Virus record (IMG/VR): IMGVR_UViG_3300042558_005069
Location: 40,100-104,099 of that record
Strand: one strand, 5' to 3'
DNA from: a virus
Length of the DNA stretch: 64,000 nt
Under the pieces are notes generated by a model. That model saw only the letters and a list, made by a program, of their open reading frames with translations, did not search any database and had not been told where the DNA came from. The position numbers and the translations under genes are program-made. Positions 28,101-40,500 of the stretch are shown piece after piece (positions within the stretch are counted from its first letter, which is position 1; each line of letters starts with the position of its first letter).

Positions 28101-31100
28101 CCTCGTATACAAATTCAATTCGTTCGCTTATGGCGAGCCTGTCTGTGCGCTTGACTCTTCCCTGGAAAAGGTTGGTCAATTCACCTTCTGTCATGTCGTC
28201 GACATTTTTACCACTATTTATAATTTCATCAAAAATCGTTAACGCTTCAGCAGCTGTCTTTTTCTCGATTTCACGACGCTCTAACAGCGAAGCCGAATCT
28301 TGAATTGCTCCCGAACTAAAGCGAGCAGATCTTTCCGATGAACCCATCGCGGCGAGTCTTTCAACTCTTCTTCCTCCAGGTATTTGACTTCCTCCGGGGG
28401 CGGACATGTTTGATCTAAATTTACCCGATCTAGAGAATTCCTCAAGATCAGCTTCGCGCATTCTTACGCGCACCCGTCTATCTAGTCCGGAGTGAAATCT
28501 GTATCCAATTTCATCAAGCTTCGTCTGCAGTTCAGCCGTAGAAAGAGAAAGTAGCATATCCCTCACGTCAGGGCTTATCGAATCAGCAGACAATTCTGGA
28601 TATTTCTTAGACCCTCTTCCAGCCAAGACCGATCTTAGTTCGTTTACGTCAGAGGAAATTTGTTTAGTTCTTCGTCGTGTTCTTTGTTGCCGACTCTCTC
28701 TTGACCCTAAAACGTCGTCCCTGACTGCTCCGCTGGAAAACCTTCCGTCATCGGCCAGTATCCCCTCGCCAAAATATCCATCAAGGTCAGCCAGGTCCCC
28801 ATTTATGCGTGAGTTTGTTTCTCCTATTGATGAGTTGTCATCTGAACTAGGGCCTACTACCCGACCACTTGAGCGCATGTCAAGGATTGCTTGATCTATC
28901 ACTGGTCTTATTTTTCTTACTGCGCCGTCACGCCATATTTTGTCATCTACTATGCGAGCAGATCCTCGATCGTATCCTTCAGTGAGCGTTTGAACAAATC
29001 TGTCGGCGACCTCGACCGTATCCATCTGGCGAGCAGCTTCGACTATTAGCGATCCGTCATCAGAGCGACCGATTATCCTAAAGGAACCCGGAGGCATGAC
29101 AAAATTCTGAGCACCGGAATCTTGCTGACCAGGAAATATTCCCCTATCCCCTTCTCGAACTCGAATAATTACTCGCACTCTATTCTTTAAGGTTGCTTCG
29201 TTCTTTTTGTCTGCCCTTGAGACCGCTGGAATCACGGCGTTGCTTCTAGATACAACCCCAGAAACAAAACCATCCTGCTCGACAATTCTGCCGATGGAAT
29301 TCCCCATGGTTTTTCCGGGAGCTATTTCCATTATGGCTTCCATCTCGAAACCTTCCGATGCGGAAGATCTGTCAAATGCCTCAAGTGCTGGAAGTAGTAT
29401 GTTCTTCACTTGCGCCGTAAGGTCTGCTTGCCCGGACTTGCTGTCATTTACCGCTAAGTTATTCCTAATTCTTCTTGCCGTAACTCTGTTGATCGCTCTG
29501 CCTGTTTGAACCTGAAGCTCGGGAGAAAGCATCAAAGCAATCGGATTCTCCTCAAAATCTGCAATTTCCCTTAAAGCTGCCGCTTGCTGTTTGTTGATTG
29601 ACCTGCGATGTCTTGCTCTCTCAGCAGTCGCAAAGTCCGCTACGTCTTGAGCCTTTTTAAATTTCTTGGATGGTTTTGGCTTTGGAGAGATTGTTTCTTC
29701 AATTTTCTCTTCAAGATCGCGCAGAATCCTTGCCCTGCTACGCTTGTCTCCGTTTTTAACAGATCTTTCTACATGCTCATTTTTCAGGATTTCTATTCCT
29801 GTTGCGATTTCTAGAGCTTGTGTTGAACCAGGCTCAATTGAAGGAAAGAGCCTGGTTGATCGAACAACTTCAGACAAGATGTCATCTTCCGACATGTCCT
29901 TAGCTCTATCGGTTAGCTCGTTCAGGGATAGTTGCTGAGCTGCCATTCTGGCTTGATCCGGAGTCCAGAGTCCAGCCCTCTCTCTGGCAGATACAACGTC
30001 GTCATCGAATCTTTCCAGCTCTCCGCGGGCACCTACCCCATATTTCTTGCGCCAAGCTTTTTTAACGTCATCATATTTTTTTTGATTAATATCAGAACGC
30101 TTTTGCCATGCGCTCATTAACATGTCTCTGTGTTGGCGTTTTAGATCTGTAAGGCGAGGGTCTTCATTTGGATCATCTAGGATGTCCTGCTCGCGCAATG
30201 GTTTTAAGGAGAATTCTTCAATCGTGTCAACATTTAACGAATGTAATGCAGCCTCGTCTATCATCTCATTTTCGGAAAGATTGGCTATATTGGATATGTA
30301 TTCTTTGAGTTGTTCTCTTTCAATCTCTTGCGTTGCTTCCATGTCTGAAGCTAGATTAACAAGATACTCATCTAACTGGTCAGCGTCCATTTGAGATACA
30401 GGAGTAGCAACTCCTCCTGCTTGAGTAGACGGAGCTCCTGCAGTGCTTGCTAAATCTGCTGCATCAGCATCAACATCTGAATCGACTCGCGCAACCCGAG
30501 ACGGCCTAGCTGCTGCATCATCTATAAAACTAAGTGCGGAATCTACGTCCTCCCCCCATACCAAACCAGCTTCGCGTAAACCCCAAATTTCGGCGGAAGC
30601 CTCAAGGCCCCATCTTTCGCTTCCAGCATAAGTGTCAGGATAAATACCAGCAAGCATTCTGACGTTTTCAATTTTAGACAATGCATTGTCAAGGTCTTTA
30701 ACGTCTATCGAATCATTCATCTTATCCATTAGGTTAAATAAATCTGTACCAGTCATTTCTTCGATGCTTGATACAGTTTTAATCCCTAGAAACTTATTAT
30801 CTCTGTCATAAACGGGAACGTCAAGGCCCTCGGGTGATTGCATTTTTCTTTCGGCTTCCCTTAAGAACGCCAGACCTTGATACACGTGAGCAAATTCGTG
30901 TGCTCCAATAAATGCTGCAAATGTTTTTGGACCGCCTACGAGTCCAGCCATCCTTTTAGCAAAATGATTAGAGTTCACTAAGAAGTCGGCTACGGCTTCT
31001 TGCCCCGCTGCATCCGTTGCTGCTCCTACAGCGGCCACTCCTAATCGCTGGTCTGGCCTCAACGAAGGAAGCATTAATTCTTGATTGCTGAGAATCCTAT

Positions 31101-32676
31101 TCATATTGACATTTATAGTTGCGTATATCGGCGCTCCACCCCTTCCCCCCCGGAATCCTGTCGAAGCTTCGTCGGTCGAGTTTGGGGTGTATTCTATTTT
31201 TTTGACGAATCTAGCTGCTGCTGGATTTTTAATAAATTGATCCAAAATTGATTCTAAAAAACCACGCTCTGTTTCGTAATATCTGCTCACGTCCGCTTCA
31301 AGCATTGCTTCTTTTTGTTTTGCATCAAGCCTTACCCAGTTGGGTATTTTTGCTAAACGCTCTTCCATTAATTGGCGAACCTGCAGGGGAGTAAGTCTTG
31401 TTGTGTCAAGCTCTATATCCCAGATACCGCGTTCCCGAAGGGCTTCAAAAGTGTTAACCAAGTCTTCGTTTACCAACCGAGAAGATTCAGATGTGTCTAC
31501 CCCTAGATCTCTTTGAAGTTGATTTACGCTAGCGTCCCTCGCGGCAGCAACTCGTTGAGCATTTGCCATTCCGTGCTTGAATAGCCGCATGTTTTCTGGG
31601 AGGTCGATCCCGGACCAGTCAGTACTGGGAATGCGCTCACCGGTGGCCATGTCATAGGAAACTGTTCTTCCTATTCTTGCTCTATCGATATCCTCTAAGG
31701 CGATAATCTCTTGTTGCAACTCAGGAAAGTCACTAAAATCAATTTGAGACCGAGAAGTTGGTCTAGTTTCTGAAGTATAAAGCCACCTGAAGAAACTGGA
31801 AGCTTTATTCCTGAATCCGCCAGTATCTTCCTGCTGTGAATCCGGATATAGATCTTGCGCTTGTCGTGCTGCGTATTTGGCAAATCTTGAACCACTGAAC
31901 CCAAAGCAATTGGATCCAAACATGTCGGTAAACTGATTTGCTGCCGGAGTTCCCGGAGGGCAGCGAAATTTATTTCTTTCATCCATCAGAACGCCAAAGC
32001 GACCTGAAAATCTTCTTATCAAAGACCCACCGGGGATCATACTTCCAAGAGAACGACCAGGAAGTTTTTTGGTCTGGATATCCGGACGCAGAATCTTCAA
32101 AGCGCTTAAAGCTTTTTGTCTTTCCTCAAATGTCATACCAGATATTTGAGCTAACTGATCTACTTTTTTTGCTGATTCGGGTTTTACCTGTCCCGTTTTT
32201 TTATCAACATCATAAATTGTTAACTGAATTGACGGTTTTCGTTTTTCCTCTTCAAGAATTTGTTGAAATGACAACTTGGGGGGATCATCCAACCAGCCCA
32301 TATTTGGCAACGTAGAAATACTGTTTTGCGAAACATTAGAAGGAAACAAAACAAGTCTTTTACCTGGTCCTCCTTTTGATGCTGTTTCAACGCGATGACC
32401 AGGAATTAGTTCTTTTACTCCTGGACGCGAGTCAGCGGTGAACTCTCGCTTTCTGTTGTCAGTATCCTCGTAAGCTTTCTTTCTTACTCCCGGGAACATG
32501 TCTGACAATGCTTTTGTTGCTACTCCAGCGTCTAACTTTTCAGATTTTACGGAAACAAGAACGGAAGATTTAAAAGCTGTTGCCCTTTCATCAATCGATT
32601 GACCGCAGCATTTTTGAGGAGCGACAAGACGCGAAGAGACAATTATTCTTTCTTTTTCAATGCTAATACCCGTCAT
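25111..32676 (-). CDS. Giant multidomain polyvalent polyprotein B
   Basis: About 2,521 residues from ATG 32676, which has AGAGG six bases upstream; an in-frame GTG at 32685 is the alternative. Recognisable parts in order: a paired-Cys module (RCPPGTP...GSNCFG, 238-258); a zincin with HEFAH at 593; a region near 1160-1195 (GDRGIFPG, then VMPPGSFRIIGRS) resembling ADP-ribosyltransferase toxins but with the usual ExE acidic pair degenerate; a ParB/sulfiredoxin-like module with DGHHRWAAY near 1860; and a C-terminal module (YYSRIGLPEEMSDEMLPVPG, then GDGLTALGDIEVVLKPQVS) that I recall from actinophage polyvalent proteins. FSSG occurs at residues 1313, 1453 and 2012, the last two flanking the ParB-like module. 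Position between prohead protease and capsid argues for virion loading. Overall function is inferred. Confidence 0.85.
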   Translation of the reverse strand: MTGISIEKERIIVSSRLVAPQKCCGQSIDERATAFKSSVLVSVKSEKLDAGVATKALSDMFPGVRKKAYEDTDNRKREFTADSRPGVKELIPGHRVETASKGGPGKRLVLFPSNVSQNSISTLPNMGWLDDPPKLSFQQILEEEKRKPSIQLTIYDVDKKTGQVKPESAKKVDQLAQISGMTFEERQKALSALKILRPDIQTKKLPGRSLGSMIPGGSLIRRFSGRFGVLMDERNKFRCPPGTPAANQFTDMFGSNCFGFSGSRFAKYAARQAQDLYPDSQQEDTGGFRNKASSFFRWLYTSETRPTSRSQIDFSDFPELQQEIIALEDIDRARIGRTVSYDMATGERIPSTDWSGIDLPENMRLFKHGMANAQRVAAARDASVNQLQRDLGVDTSESSRLVNEDLVNTFEALRERGIWDIELDTTRLTPLQVRQLMEERLAKIPNWVRLDAKQKEAMLEADVSRYYETERGFLESILDQFIKNPAAARFVKKIEYTPNSTDEASTGFRGGRGGAPIYATINVNMNRILSNQELMLPSLRPDQRLGVAAVGAATDAAGQEAVADFLVNSNHFAKRMAGLVGGPKTFAAFIGAHEFAHVYQGLAFLREAERKMQSPEGLDVPVYDRDNKFLGIKTVSSIEEMTGTDLFNLMDKMNDSIDVKDLDNALSKIENVRMLAGIYPDTYAGSERWGLEASAEIWGLREAGLVWGEDVDSALSFIDDAAARPSRVARVDSDVDADAADLASTAGAPSTQAGGVATPVSQMDADQLDEYLVNLASDMEATQEIEREQLKEYISNIANLSENEMIDEAALHSLNVDTIEEFSLKPLREQDILDDPNEDPRLTDLKRQHRDMLMSAWQKRSDINQKKYDDVKKAWRKKYGVGARGELERFDDDVVSARERAGLWTPDQARMAAQQLSLNELTDRAKDMSEDDILSEVVRSTRLFPSIEPGSTQALEIATGIEILKNEHVERSVKNGDKRSRARILRDLEEKIEETISPKPKPSKKFKKAQDVADFATAERARHRRSINKQQAAALREIADFEENPIALMLSPELQVQTGRAINRVTARRIRNNLAVNDSKSGQADLTAQVKNILLPALEAFDRSSASEGFEMEAIMEIAPGKTMGNSIGRIVEQDGFVSGVVSRSNAVIPAVSRADKKNEATLKNRVRVIIRVREGDRGIFPGQQDSGAQNFVMPPGSFRIIGRSDDGSLIVEAARQMDTVEVADRFVQTLTEGYDRGSARIVDDKIWRDGAVRKIRPVIDQAILDMRSSGRVVGPSSDDNSSIGETNSRINGDLADLDGYFGEGILADDGRFSSGAVRDDVLGSRESRQQRTRRRTKQISSDVNELRSVLAGRGSKKYPELSADSISPDVRDMLLSLSTAELQTKLDEIGYRFHSGLDRRVRVRMREADLEEFSRSGKFRSNMSAPGGSQIPGGRRVERLAAMGSSERSARFSSGAIQDSASLLERREIEKKTAAEALTIFDEIINSGKNVDDMTEGELTNLFQGRVKRTDRLAISERIEFVYEADNVQSALALMMAGHHVAVRYEDQTLTKQSQSQFEKLIKEGASAKIEAEHPDWLKFKQEFAKSNPQMDIGNDKDLKEAKRQYIEKWTADLCKLYNPEKNLLCSGHIGILREKMPQLNGRTFGNESLAIKMLVSGQAKGKWAYAGKKLKDITKLLPEQSNTENSEQYLSRLRSEGIDPEIINDYINATRYDRLSKMHPSKGGPQEPLGEEDKAWFYQNTNWQDTEVDLESEFMDFLEDVIKQPDGGNAVRRKEVVPSSYAPSQSQLVASKVDEINEAILSDSLNVVASMEKDGFQRGTPEFREEYIKRIFEEDDNGARKHWWTGAILATNDGFILDGHHRWAAYTVANRTLDEDMQIPLRVNEVQTDIIQGLTLGKVFQDVFGIKEARLGVENPWVKGEVAPATPEEVAMVKANLDETVGERIDELYDSGDFIQLGSVGLKNNPDYAEAARNRQRLAAERRPGPAARARQREIEEALEFESRDSANSFSSGRTTSITSAQRIRKSEAIVDAAISRTNVDKKTKESIKFALGLIDGSSERRLPRESIEQIGAEIARRSGNDIAKLALLEMADRGKINKNDIAEILGSIDYSADQNILPDQAQSIERAFKSALKALKESTDNAASEDIDTGRTGGPSRLAKVRRQMKRGSVSEERDVISGKNVGFAIDGITKEYYSRIGLPEEMSDEMLPVPGYVVHKSHIDAKKNKVKKNGVGNSLANAVFEVGDEDEIGDGLTALGDIEVVLKPQVSNRTAYSVGDSLTSGARPVRLNSTNREDISDAILGSTNKNSPSSNVETMLHMLAADKSNDLSIVNASFDEKSKMLTPDSNTLDATERKQIEAMVLGGFDMSEVEQINFPYSKISEMASSEKIEDVVNPTSIAERLRKAGFSDEEIQYFYSVNREGSLNTDAMRLLREYRTANKIKKDLGAKGFSKVKIAHPTGIDMDDPRSFYKGADSANSIESLLAERILNEITQQAKTMIKTMRDGKTPSLVGKKGGLL

Positions 32677-32690
32677 GGCGGGCACCTCTA

Positions 32691-34400
<1,710 letters not shown>

Positions 34401-34535
34401 ATGGCTCCTATTGTGTGGGTGAATGACCATCGGGACATTGACCTATAAACTGTGTGGCAAACTATAACGTATCACGTTCCGAGCCTTAAAATTAGCAACA
34501 TTCAATGGCTTTAAGAAAAATAGTTTTTATCTTCC

Positions 34536-37500
34536 TTATTTGTTGATTATTTCTGGCGAGGTTTTTCTTTTTCCCTTACGTCCAGGAGCAGAAGGCTTGT
34601 ACACCGTCGTGCCTTCCCTTAAGCGGGTCTGGGCATTCCTCAACTGCTCACCGCTGAAGATGTCTTCTATTGTGTGGTTTGTGCCAAATATTTTATTAAA
34701 TTGATCAACGAATTCCTGCAATTCGGACCTCGAGAATCTAGGCACGTCGCCTAATCTTTTTGAAAAAGTCTTACCTCTTCTTTTTGCGGCAGCCTGCAGT
34801 ACGGTCCCCATTTCCCTGCTATTGATAATAAATTGCCTACTTTGAACACTGTTAAGGCTTGAACCAGGGAATGACCTATCAATGAATTCTGTTAAAGCTT
34901 CATACACGTTGGCCTTGGATGCCAAAAGCTCCTCATCCAGCTTTTGGCCTGCCTTATTTACGCCGAATACATCGCGAGCATTCGGGATGACCCCAGTTCT
35001 GATCATTTCCGCAATATAGGCAATGGGTACTCCATCTTTTTTCCACTCTTTCACGGCGTCTTCACCAAGTCCAACGTCTACCTTCTTCACGTCGTCTGGA
35101 TCAAGTTCGGCGTCTACCTTCTTCACGTCGTCTGGATCAAGTTCGGCGTCTAAATCCTCTCCAAAAGCTTTTTCCAGGATTGGCTTAAGTTGCTTCGGCC
35201 ATTCATCTTCCGATATGCCGAGATGGTCAAGAAGTTGCGATAAAGTAAAATCTGCTCGCTGAACACGGCTACCCTTGCCTCTGCGGGCGTTGCTGGCAAT
35301 ATCAGGGGGAAGGGCCTCGAAAGCCTCGCCCATAGTTCCTTGATAGCTTAATTCTACCTCTGCCTCTGAGTCGTCCCTTGCGGCAGGAGAATTCTCGAAC
35401 TTGCCTACGGCGTTGAATCGTCTTGCTCCGTCCTCCAGGTCATCAAACTCTTCCGCGGTAAGCATCTTCCCTGACCCATAGATCTCCTCCTCGGCGATCC
35501 CCCCTATAAAGTCTCCCCTGTCGTGCCAGTATGGATAAGCGTCTGCTCCAAATGTTTCGATAATAAAACGATCTCTCATGTTTGCACGGCCGGTATTTTC
35601 GACGAGTCTTTCTATGGCGTTCATGCCTTCTTCTTCGGCTTCCATATCGGATACTGGAGAAAACAATCTCCACCCGCTAAATTCTGGCTGACTACCAATT
35701 TCGGCCAATAGATACCTTACGGTGTCGTGCGTGAGCGCAGCCGTATCGCCCTTAAGCTTTGCTTCTTCCGTAACGTTAAGTCCAAGGAGTTTTGCTAGTT
35801 TCGGGATGGTAAGCGGCTCTGACTGGGTCCAATATACCCCCACTTTGGGAGTAGCCACGTCCACGACCTCCTCCCCTTGTAGCTCCGAAGTTATAGTTCC
35901 TCTGGATATATCTTCTTGCCTGCGCCATCCAGTAGGGATTCTGACGGTGTCAAGTAGTTTGCTTATCGAAAGCATCCATGAATCACCGGAAGGATCATTG
36001 TTTGCAAAATTGTCGGTTGTTTTACCGATCTTAACGACTCTTGATCCGTCGCTTTGCTTTCTTGCTCGCATCCTTTCTCCGACTTTTATGATGTTGTCAT
36101 TAATTTTTTTTGCACGATCATTCTTCGATGTTGAATTTTGATCTGCTGGCATATCTAAGGCAATGCCTGTCTGATTGAAGGCGTTCCAGAATTGCATCGC
36201 ATAACGAGTTACTCTGTCTCTATCTTGAGGGTCAATGCGCACATCTGTACGTATTCCTGCGAGCTCTAGGGCAGATAGGCGCTGCTGCATTCCTGCCCTA
36301 TTCTCAAATCTGCTCACGCGTCTTCCGAACCTGCCCTCTGGAGTTCCAGTTATTTTTGAAGCCCTACTCGAACCTTTTGCTACATCAGGAGCTTCCTCGG
36401 ATGTTTCCGAAGGTTCCGCACCTGAAGAGAATCCAGCATCAAAATCTTCATCAAAATCATCATCATCATCATCTTCAGCCTCGATCGTGCTTATTTCGTC
36501 AAGCTCGTCAAGCACATTGTCAGCGTCGTCCACAGTCAGGTCCTCGTCTGAAATCCCCCGCCCGTCATCTTCTCCCTCTGGAAACTGAGCGGCTGGGTCA
36601 AACATTGGACCATCGATAATTTCGCGTGCTCGTTCTCTCATTATGCGGACGGAAGCATCACGTAACGTTTCTTCCGAAACATTTGCGTCGGCAAATTCAT
36701 CCATCACTTCTTTTCTTCGTTTGATGAACCCTTGTGTTGCTACGTCAGGTACGCCTATTCGTCTCATTTCAGCAATTAATTCATCATCCGGAAGACTCAG
36801 GACGCTTCTTCTTGAAGCGTTAAAATCGGTTAGGTCTTTCCCTTCCGCGGCATACTCTTCTATTTCTCTATACACTTTTGGCAATTTGTCGAGTGATAAT
36901 TCACTCTCTCTGTCAAAATCTTCTGGCAAAATTTTACGTTCGACACCGTCGCGAATGAGGTCTGCAATTTCTTTACGCTTTTGACCTTCGGCAAAGTGCG
37001 CCATCCACATTCTCGGTGATAGTGATATCGCTCTCATAGCCCTAGTTACGACCACGTGTTGAAGATTCATTTCTTCTATCCAGCCCGGAGGTCCCGAACC
37101 GTTGCGCTTAGCTGCTTCAAGAATGTCTACGTTTAAGTCATCGTCAGGATCTGTAAAGTCATCAAGCACCAGAACAAATTTTCCTTCTTTGCCTTTTGCT
37201 GTTGTTCCAGTTTGTATGACGACATCACCACCGCGTTTTTTTGCACTTTTGCGAACAGCATCACCAATGAGGTTTATTATTCTTGTAGCTTCTTCTGGGT
37301 CATCTTTTGCATCTATGACGAATCCGTCATAATCTCTGCCCTTTGCGCGGCTCACCTTCGGGCCAACTCCGAAGCTCAGTCTCGTCCTCGACTGAAGCCC
37401 TAGGCGATCAAGTATCCCTAAAGTGTCGGACAGGTATGCTCCATCGAAGTTCCTTCCGGAAGTATCCGGGTACTTGTTCGGATCTGCATATACCGCCTGA

Positions 37501-40500
37501 GGTCTTCCAGTATCGACTCCGTCACCAGAAAGAATTAATTTTCCAGTCCATTTAAATTGTTTAGTTGCATAAAAAGTTTCACGTGGATCTGTGCCCGTGT
37601 TTGATCTGCCAGCTGTAGCTGTCATAACAAGTTTATTTCGCATTCTTCGAAAAGCGATTTTTTCTAGTTCTTCTACCGTTTCAGCTTCTCCAAACTCAGC
37701 AATTGTCTCAAACTTTGGGGTTCCGTCAGCCTTTGTCCACTTCGATGTGACTCTTAATCTTTCTCCAGGCTGATCTGGTATTTTTTCTACAATAACCTGA
37801 AAGTCATCTGGGTTAATAGCATCTTGGCCGTCTTTGAAATCATATTCAAGTTCAAAATAAACAGCATCCTTGGTTCCTTTTGCATCAGGCTGTACAACAA
37901 ATATTTTTGTTGCGGCGTTAACATCTGATGATTTTGAACTCCTATCTGTACTTGACAGAATCTGACTAAGAGTTTTTTCTTCAAACTCCATCAAGCCTAG
38001 ATCAAGGCTGTCCCTCATTGGCCTGATGCTAGAAGAACGGTGCGACTTTGTCCCATCCGCAAGCACTACTCCGCCACCCCTTAGGGAAACAAGCATCTGG
38101 CTTGCAAACATTGTCTGAGATCCGGCTGGTTGTCCGTCTACTGGTTGAAACAACAATTGATACAATGAATTTCCTGGAGATTTTGATTTTAATTTAAATC
38201 TTTCTCTTATTGTTGCCATATCCCAATAATCTCCGATTAAAGGTGATTTTTCTGGTTTTCTTCCAGGGTTTAAACCGGCTGCAGTTTTTTCAGCCCAGTC
38301 AATATGTTGAAAGAAATCAACAGCTTCTTGCCATGCTGACTGAGTTAACATTATTTGAGGTTTGTCTTTTGAACTTAAAGGCTTAACGAGTTGATCAAAT
38401 TCATTTTGAGTTAGATTCTGGGAATCACGCAGTGTTTCTGGATTGTCGATTCTTCCGCCAAGGAAAACTGCACTTTCAAGGAATAAGTCTTTCCATGTTT
38501 GAACTGCTAAATGGACAGTTTGAACTTTTCCACGCGACAGAGCCATGTCTGGCAAATTACCAAAATAAACTTCTTCTTTTTCATCGACAACTCGAGTGCT
38601 TAAGGCTTTTGCAATTTTAGTTTTTGCGTCGTCTATTTCTTTTCTTAATTCAGTAAGCGCTTTTGCTCTTGCTTTTGGCGTCATTCCTGCAAAGTTTTCA
38701 CCGTTTAAATATGAATCAAAACTAACTCCATAAAGTCGCTTAACAGTATCGTTAACGCTGTTTGCTGCACCAAAATCGCCAGCTTTAACAAATGAAAAAA
38801 TATTTTCTATGTGTCGTTTAGCTGCCGTGTCAGCAGCCCCTTCAACGTATTTCCACTGCTCTGCAGTTAACGGTTTGCCTTCATCCAAGAGATCCTGAAG
38901 TAACTTATTTTCCCGACCAAGAATGAGCGTCGCCATGTACCCGAGAAGACTACCAAAGCGAAATGACTGTGTTAATTTCGGCACAAAATCGGGAGAAATT
39001 GACTGCATTATATTCTTTGAACCGTTGAAGCCAAGTATCTGCTGTCTGTCGTCGCCGACTGCTATTGTAGAAACTCTTTCTTTATTTCTGTTTAGTAATT
39101 CTTCCCAAACTTCATTAAGGTCTTGTGCTTCGTCGATCGCAAAAAGAGATATAGGTTTTTCTTTTGATGCGTATTGTTTTTTCAATTTGCCACGACTTCC
39201 ATCGATAGAGACCACAACCCATGGTTCTCCTTCCGATTTGTCCCATTGACGTATAGACGAAATTCTTCCAGTTTGCGGATCTATTACTTCATCATAAAAT
39301 TTATTATTTTTTCCATAATAGACAACATCGCCCCTGCGTATATTAAATTGTGCAGGTATTTTTTCATTCGCTAGGCTGTCTTTGCTTCCGTGCCCAAGAG
39401 CACCAGGATTTGTTGATAGATCCGGATCGGCGAGCAGTAGCAGTTTTGGCAACTGCCCCTGAGTTGGGAGCAACATGCCGTTTCCATCAACCAATTCATC
39501 TGCGGCTTTTTTGACATATGAAAGCCATTCATCCATCAGTTTATCTGGAACGTTTTGAAGTTGTTCATCGATTGCTTGTGTTTTTTTCTGTGCCTTTTTA
39601 GTTGAGAATCTGCCGGTCATCGTGTCAGTTTGCTCGCGGAAGCTTAGATTAAAAACATCTTTTGTGACTTCCGGGTTTGAAGACAATGACCACCTTCTGA
39701 ATGCCATTGCAAGGTATTCGCCAAAAAAGTCTACTTCGATCCAATTATTCCCGTCAGGCATGGTAAAAGGGACATCATACACTTCAATATTTTTAGTTTT
39801 TGCCTTTTTGCCTTTTCCTCTTGTAACGCTTATTGTTCTTCTGGGAAGACTCACACCAGCTTTTTCGAGAAATGCAAGCATGTCCTTGCCAGTTTCCACG
39901 GTTGAATAGCCAAGATCTTTGTAGTTAGGCCTGTATCCAATGAATTGCATACTCTCTGAGTCATGCTGTCTTCTTGCTTGGTCATAACCATCCACAGTTA
40001 TGGGTTGGTTTCTATTTTTAAACGATCTTCTTCTTGCATAGTCAGTTAGTAGTTCTATTTTTCTTCTCATCGACGGCGCATTTAATATTCTATTTTCCGG
40101 GCTGTCATTTTCTGCGATTCCTTGACGCAAGGACCAGTAAGCAAGCTGAGTAGTCGTTCCTATTCCTGTGTTCCCAGGAAATGATTCAGCTGCTTCTAGG
40201 CGGTTTTCTTTACCGAAAACCGTGTAGTAGATTGTCGGTTTATTATCTTCCGTTACTCCACGAGATTCTCCCAATTCCCTGATTGCTTGGATTAGGGTTT
40301 TTTCATCTGTGCTCTCTGGCCAAAAAACATCAACGTCTTCAAAACCTTTTGCTGGGTACTTAGCTGCAAGATAATTTGCTTTTTTTAGTAGCTGTTGCTT
40401 TCTAGTAACAGCATCTCCGGCAAATCTTTGTAGAATGTCATCAACGCTAAATTCAGCATTGATTGCTGCTGCGAGCATCTTCATTGTGGTTGTTTTACCG

